Source of the DNA: Lentzea albida
Lineage (GTDB): Bacteria; Actinomycetota; Actinomycetes; Mycobacteriales; Pseudonocardiaceae
DNA length: 64,000 nucleotides
Direction: 5' to 3'
Assembly (NCBI RefSeq): GCF_900111005.1
Contig: NZ_FOFV01000022.1
Span: 62,001-126,000, forward strand
Shown here: positions 56,267 through 63,329 of the stretch, piece after piece
Layout of the letters: every line of letters begins with the position of its first letter
Position numbering within the stretch: position 1 is the stretch's first letter
Made by a program: the position numbers and the translations under genes
The notes under the pieces: model-generated
Seen by the model: the letters and a program-made list of their open reading frames with translations, nothing else
Told to the model about the DNA's origin: nothing
The model's database searches: none

Positions 56267-56900
56267 GGCCGCACGGGCCGCGGTCGAGGCGGGTGCGCAG
56301 GACGTCCACATCCACCCGAAGGACCCGCAGGACCAGGACACGTTGTCCCCCGAGCACGTCGGCGCCGCGGTCGAGGCCGTGCGCGCCGCCGTGCCGGGTG
56401 TGCCGGTCGGCGTGACGACGGGCGACTGGATCGACCCCTCACCGCACCGCCGGGCGGAACTGATCAGGTCGTGGACCGTCCTGCCCGACCACGCCTCGGT
56501 CAACTGGCACGAGGACGGCGCCGAGATCGTCGCCGAAGCGTTGCTGGACAAGGGAGTCGGCATCGAGGCCGGGCTGTTCTCCGGCACGGAGGGCGCCAAG
56601 AGGTTCCTCGACTGGCCGCGCGCGCACCTCGTGACGCGCGTGCTGGCCGAGATCACCGACGAGGACCCGGCGACGGCGCCCGCCGCCGTGGAGACGGCGC
56701 TGGAGGAGCTGGCCGGCTTCGACCGACCCGTGCTGCTGCACGGCGAGGGTGGCGCCGCGTGGGAGGTCCTGCGCATCGCGCTCGCCCGCGGCCTCGACAC
56801 CCGGATCGGACTGGAGGACACCCTCGTCCTGCCCGGTGGTGAGCCGGCGACCGGCAATTTCGAACTCGTCCGAGCCGCTTTCGCCTATAGGCTTCCCTGA
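56187..56900 (+). CDS. BKACE (DUF849) beta-keto acid cleavage-type enzyme
   Basis: About 237 residues, TIM-barrel zinc enzyme of the BKACE/Kce family, which converts a beta-keto acid plus acetyl-CoA into acetoacetate and an acyl-CoA. The start VLQVCLNGALPRSASDHLPF is typical; His41 and His43 (DVHIHPKD) and Glu210 (IGLEDTL) are the zinc ligands. The GTG at 56187 was chosen because family proteins begin exactly here; an ATG at 56169 is in frame. It overlaps the megasynthase end by 80 bases, so the two are translationally linked. It could salvage or edit beta-keto acids hydrolysed off the PKS module, or make the starter CoA; both are inference. Confidence 0.85.
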   Translation: MLQVCLNGALPRSASDHLPFTPAELAEAARAAVEAGAQDVHIHPKDPQDQDTLSPEHVGAAVEAVRAAVPGVPVGVTTGDWIDPSPHRRAELIRSWTVLPDHASVNWHEDGAEIVAEALLDKGVGIEAGLFSGTEGAKRFLDWPRAHLVTRVLAEITDEDPATAPAAVETALEELAGFDRPVLLHGEGGAAWEVLRIALARGLDTRIGLEDTLVLPGGEPATGNFELVRAAFAYRLP

Positions 56901-56919
56901 TGGCGGGCGGGTGGTACGT

Positions 56920-56948
56920 TTGATGCCGCCTGGGTCGTGGTATATAAG
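56920..56948 (+). promoter_or_regulatory. Sigma-70-like promoter of the cluster regulator
   Basis: TTGATG (56920-56925), 17-base spacer, TATAAG (56943-56948), in an unusually AT-rich patch (TATATAAG, then GAAAATAG) just before the LuxR-type gene at 56974. Suggests the regulator is transcribed separately from the biosynthetic operon. Confidence 0.6.
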
Positions 56949-56973
56949 GCGAAAATAGTTTCGGGGGAAGCCG

Positions 56974-57972
56974 ATGGCCGGTGAACAGGTACTGTCCAAG
57001 CTGGGATTAACGGCCATCGAGGAGATGTTGTACCGGTTCTTTCTACGACATCCGAATTTCGCGCCGGACCTCGACGAAATAACATTTGACACAGATCGCC
57101 ACTCCATCGACCGGGCGTTCGAGAGACTGAAGGAACTCGGCCTCGTGCGCCACCACCGCGACCGGGGTGTGGTGGCGATGGACCCGGTCGTGGGAATCGA
57201 GAAGCTGATCGAGGGCCGCATCGAGGCCCTCAACGAGGAACTGCGCAACGTCTCGGCCGCGCGGACCGCCATCCCGTTGCTCCTCGAGGACCAGCAGGCG
57301 GGCAGGCTGAGCCCGGTCTCGTCGGACATCGAACGCATCGAGGGACTCGACGAGATCCGCGCCCGCCTGGACGACCTCGCCTTCTTCGCCCACCGCGAGG
57401 TGATGGCGATGCAGCCCGACGGCCCCCTGTCCGCCGCGTACATCGAGGCCGCCCGGCCGCTCGACCTGCGCTGCCTGCGCCGTGGCGTCCGGATGCGGAC
57501 GATCGTGCTGCACGAGGCGGTGGCCGACGACCGCACCGAGAGGTACGTCCAGGAGCTCGTGGCATTGGGTGCGAACGTTCGTTCGGTCGAGCACTCGATG
57601 GAACGGATGATCATCTACGACCGCACGGTCGCCGTCGTCCCGATCGACCCCGGCAACAGCGCGCGCGGCGCGTTGATCATCCGCCAGCCCAGCCTGGTGA
57701 CGAGCATGATCGCCCTCTTCGAACGGGTGTGGAGCGATGCCCGGCCGGTCGTGGCCAGCGAGGCACCTCCCTCCACCGAGGAACACCTCCAGCTGCTGGA
57801 GAAGAAGATCCTCACCGTTCTCAGCAATTCCAGCAAAGACGAGATCGCGGCACGGGAGATGGGCATGTCGGTGCGCACGTTCCGCAGGCACGTCGCCGAA
57901 CTCATGACCCGTTTAGGCGCATCGAACCGCTTTCAGGCAGCCCTGCTCGCCAAAGATCGCGGCTGGCTGTGA
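56974..57972 (+). CDS. Cluster-linked transcriptional regulator, TrmB-like N-terminus and LuxR-type C-terminal HTH
   Basis: A 332-residue protein. The N-terminal winged helix (residues about 10-65, DRHSIDRAFERLKELGLVRH) is followed by a coiled coil (IEGRIEALNEELRNVSAART), a PLD-like sensor region (about 110-245, LDDLAFFAHREVMAMQPDGP) and a C-terminal LuxR-type HTH (about 268-330, LTVLSNSSKDEIAAREMGMS, TFRRHVAELMTRLGASNRFQ). Regulators of this layout are common in actinomycete biosynthetic clusters. GGGGGA ribosome site upstream of the ATG. It has its own promoter and most likely controls the upstream operon. Confidence 0.82.
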   Translation: MAGEQVLSKLGLTAIEEMLYRFFLRHPNFAPDLDEITFDTDRHSIDRAFERLKELGLVRHHRDRGVVAMDPVVGIEKLIEGRIEALNEELRNVSAARTAIPLLLEDQQAGRLSPVSSDIERIEGLDEIRARLDDLAFFAHREVMAMQPDGPLSAAYIEAARPLDLRCLRRGVRMRTIVLHEAVADDRTERYVQELVALGANVRSVEHSMERMIIYDRTVAVVPIDPGNSARGALIIRQPSLVTSMIALFERVWSDARPVVASEAPPSTEEHLQLLEKKILTVLSNSSKDEIAAREMGMSVRTFRRHVAELMTRLGASNRFQAALLAKDRGWL

Positions 57973-58107
57973 TCAATCGCAATCACGCGGCAGCAAGCTG
58001 CACCGCCCGGACAGCATGATGAAGGTGGCGGATCTGTCGGCACCGAGCAGGAGAATGCGAATCTCTTGGTGTCCAACAACCACCCGTCACTGCACCGGGG
58101 GAAGAAA

Positions 58108-58293
58108 ATGTCGTTCGACCTCGCCCTGCGCCGCGAACTCTCGCTCGGTTTGTCCGGTATCTTGCTCGGCGCGGCGTTGTTGCTGATCGCGTTCGTCGCC
58201 AGCGAGGAGAGCAACGGCTGGCAGGCGGTGGGCACCACCGCCGTCAGTTCGGAGTGCCCCGACAGCAACGGGTGGCAGTGCGCCTCCCTCTGA
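58108..58293 (+). CDS. Small membrane-anchored peptide with repeated SNGWQ motif
   Basis: 61 residues, not recognised. A short charged N-terminus (MSFDLALRREL) precedes one hydrophobic helix (about 11-31, GLSGILLGAALLLIAFVA). The remaining 30 residues carry SNGWQ twice (35-39 and 53-57) around TTAVSSECPD and end CASL. The repeat is also visible at DNA level (AGCAACGGCTGGCAG and AGCAACGGGTGGCAG). A GGGGGA ribosome site lies six bases before the ATG. Possible roles: a secreted signal or RiPP-like precursor, or a small membrane protein. No modification enzyme of a known RiPP class is nearby. Confidence 0.6.
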   Translation: MSFDLALRRELSLGLSGILLGAALLLIAFVASEESNGWQAVGTTAVSSECPDSNGWQCASL

Positions 58294-58320
58294 CCCAACG
58301 CTGACAGCTCGAAGAGTCAG

Positions 58321-58590
58321 GTGAGCACCGTGCACACGCGAACGTTCCAGGTGACGCTCCGGGCCAAGGACCCGGACGTGGCCCCCAACGCCTCGATAGC
58401 GGCGGCGCGGCTGATCTCGCTGCTGCCGCCGGGCTGGGCAGGGCGGATGGACGACCTCGCGCGGGGCACGGTTCTGATCATCGAGTCGATGGTCCCGGTG
58501 CCGGTCGACACCGCCGTCGCGGTGACCGCGTCCGCCATGGCGGACGTCTCGCTGCGGGACTGGGAAGTCGGCGGCTGCACCTCGTTCTGA
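58321..58590 (+). CDS. Small hypothetical protein
   Basis: 89 residues starting with GTG, 27 bases after the small peptide gene and on the same strand, so the two may be co-transcribed. It begins STVHTRTFQVTLRAKDPD and looks like a compact alpha/beta domain (ASIAAARLISLLPPGWAGRM, TVLIIESMVPVPVDTAVAVT) ending WEVGGCTSF. No signal peptide and no known family. A perfect 16-base hairpin starts one base after its stop codon. Confidence 0.55.
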   Translation: MSTVHTRTFQVTLRAKDPDVAPNASIAAARLISLLPPGWAGRMDDLARGTVLIIESMVPVPVDTAVAVTASAMADVSLRDWEVGGCTSF

Positions 58591-58627
58591 CGCGATGGCC
58601 GTCACCACGCCGGTGACGGCCATCGCG
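58591..58627. terminator. Perfect hairpin terminator between convergent genes
   Basis: CGCGATGGCCGTCACC (58591-58606), loop ACGCC, exact complement at 58612-58627. It serves the two small plus-strand genes and the convergent secreted peptide gene ending at 58643. Confidence 0.88.
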
Positions 58628-58642
58628 TTGTGGCAGAACGGT

Positions 58643-58960
58643 TCAGCAAGCCCTGACGACGGCCGTGTGCGCCTTGCCGCCGAGGTCGAGGATCGTCACG
58701 GTGCGGTTCCCGGCGGGCACGCGGACCACGTAGGTGCCGGGGTCGACCGGGTAGCCGAAGTAGCTGCCTGCCGGCGCGGCCGAGGTGCCCGCGATCATCG
58801 CACCGCTGGTGCGGTGGATCGTCGTGGAGACGGCCTTGCCGCAGTTGTTGGAGATGTAGATCTTGCCCTTGGTCGCGGCGGTGGCGGATCCCGCGCCGAC
58901 GACGGAGACGAAGAGACCTGCGGTGGCCAGACCGGTGAGGATCCGCCGGGTGGTCGTCAT
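58643..58960 (-). CDS. Small secreted protein of unknown function
   Basis: 105 residues. The signal peptide (MTTTRRILTGLATAGLFVSV) ends near ATA-ATKGK. The mature part (about 75 residues) is beta-rich (GKIYISNNCGKAVSTTIHRT, GYPVDPGTYVVRVPAGNRTV, ILDLGG) with two cysteines, one near each end, likely disulfide-linked. This layout resembles small actinomycete secreted beta-sandwich peptides. GGAGGAGCACC precedes the ATG. Confidence 0.75.
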   Translation of the reverse strand: MTTTRRILTGLATAGLFVSVVGAGSATAATKGKIYISNNCGKAVSTTIHRTSGAMIAGTSAAPAGSYFGYPVDPGTYVVRVPAGNRTVTILDLGGKAHTAVVRAC

Positions 58961-59169
58961 GGTGCTCCTCCAGGTGCTCCGGGCGTCCTTCGCAACCTAT
59001 CCAGCGGTGCTGCCGCCCGCAGTCGGTCGAACGACCGACACCGCCCGGTGCATGACCTCGGGTGGGCCCGAGGTGCGCGGCAGGGCGATGGTGTCACCGA
59101 ACCCGCCATCGGCGACGCCATCGCCGGATGCCGATCGACGAGACGCTCATGATGCTTTCGCCGTCACTC

Positions 59170-59690
59170 GCGGCCGTGCTGTGCCCCGGCTCGCCGACCG
59201 CGCCGGTCATGGGCACCAGACCTGTGCAGCGCTGCTCCCGGTCGCCCTGGGCCGGCGATCGACGAGGCGGTGGCGGGCGGTGAGGCCACCGCGCTGGTGC
59301 TGTGCGTCGGGGACCGGTGGTGCTGTTCGCCGCGCTGAACACGTGCTACCGCTGGTTCGCCTGGTCTGCGCAGGGGGCGGTCATCGCAGCGCATGCGCTG
59401 CGAGTCGAGCTCGGGGCCAGGCTGCTGCGCGTGGGCGGTTCGGCGGCCGCGCGGCACCGGGGTGAGCTGCTGACGATCGCGTCGTCGGATCCGTTCGGGC
59501 ACGGCGTCGTCGCTGCTGCTCGGGGTGACCGTGCCGGCGGGCACGGTGGTGCTGGTCGTGGCCGTGCTGTCGGCCGGTCTGCTCGCGGTGGAGGGAGCGA
59601 TCGGGATCGGCGTGCTCGACGACGCCCTGTTCGTCGTCTTCCGCGATGCTCACGCGGGTCCTCCCGACGGTCGTCGAGTCCGGCCGATGA
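59170..59690 (+). pseudogene. Decayed ABC exporter (membrane domain only)
   Basis: Scattered over three frames are pieces of an actinomycete ABC exporter: HQTCAALLPVALG, AIDEAVAGGEATALVLCVG, then LRVELGARLLRVGG with RGELLTIASSD, then GTVVLVVAVLSAGLLAVEG. In order they match the beginning of such a protein, with at least three frame changes. No ATPase domain follows; the sequence meets the convergent YqcI-like gene at 59691. The stretch 58961-59170 shows nothing recognisable. Confidence 0.7.
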
Positions 59691-60416
59691 TCACGAACCG
59701 CTGTCACGCAGATCCGCGAGTGCGCGCCGCACCAGGTCCGCGGTGGGTTTCGCCGACGACGGCTCGTGCCGCGAGGTGAACGGGCACTTCCAGTCCTCCT
59801 CGCTGAAACGGCCTGCGAACAGCCTCGCCGGCATCTGGTACTCGTAGGTGCTGTAGCTCGGGTTGACCGAGCCGTTGTTGGTCACCTCGCGTTTGCGGAT
59901 CGCCCCCTGCATCGAGAAGAACTTCTCGCCCATCGCGGCGAACTGCGCGATCGAGTTGAACGCGAGGGCGGGCAGGCGAAAACGACGACTGGCGCGGGAC
60001 GAGCCAGGATGCAGGCCGATGATGAAGAACGCGTGCCCGCCCACGTGGAAACCGAAGTTCGGTGCGCTCGGATCGGAAGTGGTGTTCTCGTCCAGGCCGT
60101 GGGTCAGGCTGTCGATGTCGTGGATGAGCTGGAGGTGGCGCCACAGCAGGCGTTCGTGCTCGTGCTCGTCGAGAATCCCGCCCGGCTCGTCGAACGTCGA
60201 CACGAAGGTGCGGAAACTCCTGTCCGACAACGTGGGCCGGATGTCGCGGGCGTACTCGAGCAGGTCGCCGTGGTGGGCGCGCGCCGACTCGGGATCCCCC
60301 AGGGCGCGGTAGTGGTGATGGACGATCGAGCCCTTCTTCAACGCCGCGCGAGCGCCGAGGCAGCTGAATTCCGAGGTCTGGATGAACGATTCAAGATCTG
60401 CTCTGACCTCGCGCAT
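59691..60416 (-). CDS. YqcI/YcgG-family protein
   Basis: About 241 residues. MREVRADLESFIQTSEFSCL, GARAALKKGSIVHHHY, FVSTFDEPGGILDEHEHERL, NFGFHVGGHAFFIIGLHPGS and FNSIAQFAAMGEKFFSMQGA are typical of YqcI/YcgG (PF08892). Some members (GntA-like) are reported as haem-dependent N-oxygenases of amino acids or amines; whether this one is catalytic is open. The ATG at 60416 has GGAGAGG eight bases upstream; the longer in-frame extension has none. It is divergent from the gene at 60619 across an AT-richer promoter region. Could act in a small N-oxidation pathway. Confidence 0.8.
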   Translation of the reverse strand: MREVRADLESFIQTSEFSCLGARAALKKGSIVHHHYRALGDPESARAHHGDLLEYARDIRPTLSDRSFRTFVSTFDEPGGILDEHEHERLLWRHLQLIHDIDSLTHGLDENTTSDPSAPNFGFHVGGHAFFIIGLHPGSSRASRRFRLPALAFNSIAQFAAMGEKFFSMQGAIRKREVTNNGSVNPSYSTYEYQMPARLFAGRFSEEDWKCPFTSRHEPSSAKPTADLVRRALADLRDSGS

Positions 60417-60618
60417 TTCACTGCACCTCTCTCCGGTGTGACTACCCAGAGTTAGAGTACTGAGCAATGTTAATTTCACGCCCATCGAGCGGTAATCGCT
60501 GGATTCGTGTGCGATCGCCCAGGTGAAACCGTCGGAGGTGGGGTGGTGCCCCCACGACAGAGGCCGGGCCTCCCGCTCCGGCGAGGACGTCACGATCACC
60601 GCCTGTCACAATGGGCGG

Positions 60619-61863
60619 ATGGCGAGACCGCTGACCTTCAGCGACGACGAGGACAACGAGCAGCAGTGGCTCCCGGGCGGGAACCAGTCCTGTGAGGACG
60701 CCTTCCTGGAGTTCGTCGCGCGGCACCGGGGTGCGGACAACACGTCGTTCTGCGTGGAGGACTCGGACGGCGAGGAAGCGTTGGTGTTCTTGCTGGACGT
60801 CGGGGCCATCTGCCGCATCCAGGGGTTCCAGGACTCGCGCACCGAGTACCGGGTCGTCACTTCCAGCGGCGACCACCGGAGACTGGCCGCCGAGTTCGCC
60901 CGCGGCGGGTTCGCCGCACTCGACCCGCACGGACCCTGGCTCCCCGACGTCGAGAGCTTCCTGCGGGCCCGGTCGGCCCATCGTGAGCGGCGAGTCGCCC
61001 GAGGCGAGCGGGAACAAGACCTCGGCGAGGCGCTTCGCTCCGAGTTCGACCGGTCCGTGCTGCGCCGGACCCACCCGCGCGAGCTTCGCCGCCGGCTGGA
61101 CGTCCTGACCCGCGTCGACGGACGCGAGCCCGTCACGGTCTCCGGCGTCACCCACTACGGCTACGGGACAGGTGACACCGTCGACGCCTGGTTCGCCGCG
61201 GACGGACGGGGCCTCGTGGTGACGTTCGACCGGTCCAGCGCTCTTGCGGCCGCACAGGACGCTGCGCTGTACGACGGCGTACCGGCGGACCTGCTCGCCC
61301 TGGTGAGGAACGTGCCGGAAACGGCCACGACGCCCAGTTCCGCGCACCCCGGGGGCGGCACACCGGTGGCCGCCACCGGGATCTTCACCTTCTCCGGCCC
61401 GTGTGCGATGGCCGACGGCCTGGTGGCGCGTCTGCGGGAGGACGGGCTGGGCATCGAGGCCACCGGCGTCGGCCGGCTCCTCGAACCCTTCCTCGCGCCA
61501 CCGGACTTCACCCCGGCGGCGGTCGCGGAGGCGGGGGAGTGGTGGGGCCAGGAGGACGTCGCGAGGGGTTTCGCCGCGACGCCCGCACCGGACGGGCAGC
61601 AGGCCGCGCCACTCGACCGCGAGGCGCTGACCAGGTTCTGCGAGATCTGGGCGGACTCCGGGTACAACGACCGCTGGGACGTGCACCACGTCCTCTTCGA
61701 CAGCCGTACGGTCGAGGAGGCGGGTCCGGCCCGCGACGACCTGCTGGAGCTGGTGCGGACGCTCGGACTCGAACGCGTCGACGCCCCGCCGGGAGCCGCC
61801 ACCGGCGAGGTGTGGGTCCGCTCCGATCCCCGCATCGACGCGGAGCTCGGCAACTGGTCGTGA
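60619..61863 (+). CDS. Hypothetical protein, 414 residues
   Basis: Not recognised. An acidic N-terminus (MARPLTFSDDEDNEQQWLPG) is followed by a domain with EALVFLLDVGAICRIQGFQD, a charged helical linker (RSAHRERRVARGEREQDLGE), a beta-rich middle domain (TVSGVTHYGYGTGDTVDAWF, RGLVVTFDRSSALAAAQDAA) and a C-terminal domain with FCEIWADSGYNDRWDVHHVL. No signal peptide or membrane segment. The ATG at 60619 is used; frames upstream look non-coding. Codon bias is strong across the full length, so it is a real gene. Cytosolic; role unknown. Confidence 0.7.
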   Translation: MARPLTFSDDEDNEQQWLPGGNQSCEDAFLEFVARHRGADNTSFCVEDSDGEEALVFLLDVGAICRIQGFQDSRTEYRVVTSSGDHRRLAAEFARGGFAALDPHGPWLPDVESFLRARSAHRERRVARGEREQDLGEALRSEFDRSVLRRTHPRELRRRLDVLTRVDGREPVTVSGVTHYGYGTGDTVDAWFAADGRGLVVTFDRSSALAAAQDAALYDGVPADLLALVRNVPETATTPSSAHPGGGTPVAATGIFTFSGPCAMADGLVARLREDGLGIEATGVGRLLEPFLAPPDFTPAAVAEAGEWWGQEDVARGFAATPAPDGQQAAPLDREALTRFCEIWADSGYNDRWDVHHVLFDSRTVEEAGPARDDLLELVRTLGLERVDAPPGAATGEVWVRSDPRIDAELGNWS

Positions 61864-62141
61864 CACGCGTCCGGCCGGGCAACGGCGGATCGTCGTCACC
61901 GCCCGACTCAGTCCTCCGCGTCGCGGACCCCGAGTGCGATCTGCACCCGCTTCTGCCCGCGGGAACCGACTCGCACTGCTCGCGAGGTACCTCATGACGA
62001 TCGGCAACGATGTCGCGGTGCAGGCGGCCGGTGACGCTGGGAGCGCCGACCCGCGGGTGATCGCCGACGGCCGTGCTGCGGAGCCGGCCGCCCGTTCTCG
62101 AGCCCGCGTCCGCAGTGGAGTGATGCAGGGCCGGGCGTTGC
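61864..62141. other. Intergenic region without a recognisable gene
   Basis: About 280 bases between convergent genes. Open frames on both strands have no protein-like features. No hairpin as strong as the others in the window was noticed. Confidence 0.5.
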
Positions 62142-62807
62142 TCAGGCCGACGACACCAACCGCGCGCCGCTGCGCCGCCAGGCCCACACGACGACGAGCG
62201 CGGCCAGGATCGTCAACGGCCAGCCCATGGCGATCCGGACGACGCCCAGCCAGCCGGTCTCATCGTTGGCGTAGAGCCACTGCTGCACCGCGAACCGGGC
62301 GCCGGACACCGCGGCCGCGGCGAGCGTGGCGACGTCGTGAGCGCGCAGCACGTCGCGGTCGGCCCGCCAGGAGTGCTTGCCGCCGTGCACGAGGTTCCAC
62401 GCGACGCCGCTCAACGGGCGCCGGACCAGCACCGAGCTCAGGGTGACGACGAACACCAGCAGGTACGCCCAGATGCCGACGACGAAGAAGTCCCGCGCGG
62501 ACCCGGTCACCGTGACGACCCCGATCGCGACGGCGAGTCCGAGCAGGCCGCCGGCCGCCGTGCTGAACCGCTCCCCGCGCCCGAGCCGGTACGCGGTGAT
62601 GGCCAGCCCGACGGCGACCGAGATGGTGATGGGCGCGATCAGGGGCAGGAACGCGTTGGTCGCGACGAAGACCGCCACGGGGATGGCGGAGTACGCGAAA
62701 CCCATCGGGCCGCCCGTCTTCTCGAGCAGCGACGACTGCCTGCCCGCCGCCGGTGCGGCTCGCTCCGGTTCCCCGGCGGTGCCGCGACGGGGGTTGGTCA
62801 TCGTCAT
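62142..62807 (-). CDS. DUF3159 membrane protein
   Basis: 221 residues, about six membrane helices (IPVAVFVATNAFLPLIAPIT, LLGLAVAIGVVTVTGSARDF, WAYLLVFVVTLSSVLVRRPL). The segments GWGLAITAY-like AVGLAITAYRLGRGE and WNLVHGGKHSWRADRDVLRA belong to DUF3159. Function unknown; family members are often next to regulatory or ion-channel-like genes. The ATG at 62807 follows AGGAGG; a second ATG six bases on is also possible. It is divergent from the YtrA-type repressor and shares its operator region. Confidence 0.8.
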   Translation of the reverse strand: MTMTNPRRGTAGEPERAAPAAGRQSSLLEKTGGPMGFAYSAIPVAVFVATNAFLPLIAPITISVAVGLAITAYRLGRGERFSTAAGGLLGLAVAIGVVTVTGSARDFFVVGIWAYLLVFVVTLSSVLVRRPLSGVAWNLVHGGKHSWRADRDVLRAHDVATLAAAAVSGARFAVQQWLYANDETGWLGVVRIAMGWPLTILAALVVVWAWRRSGARLVSSA

Positions 62808-62891
62808 TCGTTCCTCCTGGAGCCGTGGTGTGCGCTCCAGGAGAAACCGTGCCGCAACGGCACAGTCAAGCCGCTGTGATCCGGAGCCCTT

Positions 62892-62923
62892 CACTGTTTT
62901 ACTATGGTACTAGTAAAGCAGTG
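62892..62923. promoter_or_regulatory. Long palindromic operator for the YtrA-type repressor
   Basis: CACTGTTTTACTA (62892-62904), spacer TGGTAC, TAGTAAAGCAGTG (62911-62923): 12 of 13 arm bases pair. It lies in the only AT-rich patch of the region and ends ten bases before the GntR start. The spacing and autoregulatory position fit YtrA-subfamily repressors. Confidence 0.8.
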
Positions 62924-62933
62924 AGGAGACTCC

Positions 62934-63329
62934 GTGTTCGTCTTCCGGCTCGACACCCACTCCGGCGTGCCGCCGTACCTGCAGCTCGTCCAGCAGGTGC
63001 GCCAGGCGGTGCTGCTCGGCTTCCTCCAGCCCGGTGACCGCCTCCCGCTCATCCGCGAGGTGGTCGAGGACCTGGCGATCAACCCGAACACCGTCGCCAA
63101 GGCGTACCGGCAGATGGAGCAGGAGAACCTGGTCACCGGCAGGCCCGGCCAGGGCACGTTCGTCGACGAGCGGCAGTCGGCTGTGATGCCGGCGTCGACG
63201 TACACGTCGCTGCGCCGCGGCCTGACGACCTGGCTGCGCCGCGCCTACGCGGCCGGTCTCGACGAGCAGGCGGTCGACGCGCTCCTCGCCTCCGTCCACC
63301 AGGAGATGCGGAACGAGGGCGTGGCGTGA
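62934..63329 (+). CDS. GntR-family repressor, YtrA subgroup
   Basis: 131 residues. The winged helix (residues 8-75: GVPPYLQLVQQVRQAVLLGF, LPLIREVVEDLAINPNTVAK, YRQMEQENLVTGRPGQGTFV) is followed by a short helical dimerisation tail (about 85-131) without an effector domain, as in YtrA. Such repressors control the ABC transporter encoded behind them and usually respond to envelope stress or antibiotics. The GTG start is at 62934, with a GAGGAG ribosome site. Its stop overlaps the ABC ATPase start (GTGA). Confidence 0.88.
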   Translation: MFVFRLDTHSGVPPYLQLVQQVRQAVLLGFLQPGDRLPLIREVVEDLAINPNTVAKAYRQMEQENLVTGRPGQGTFVDERQSAVMPASTYTSLRRGLTTWLRRAYAAGLDEQAVDALLASVHQEMRNEGVA

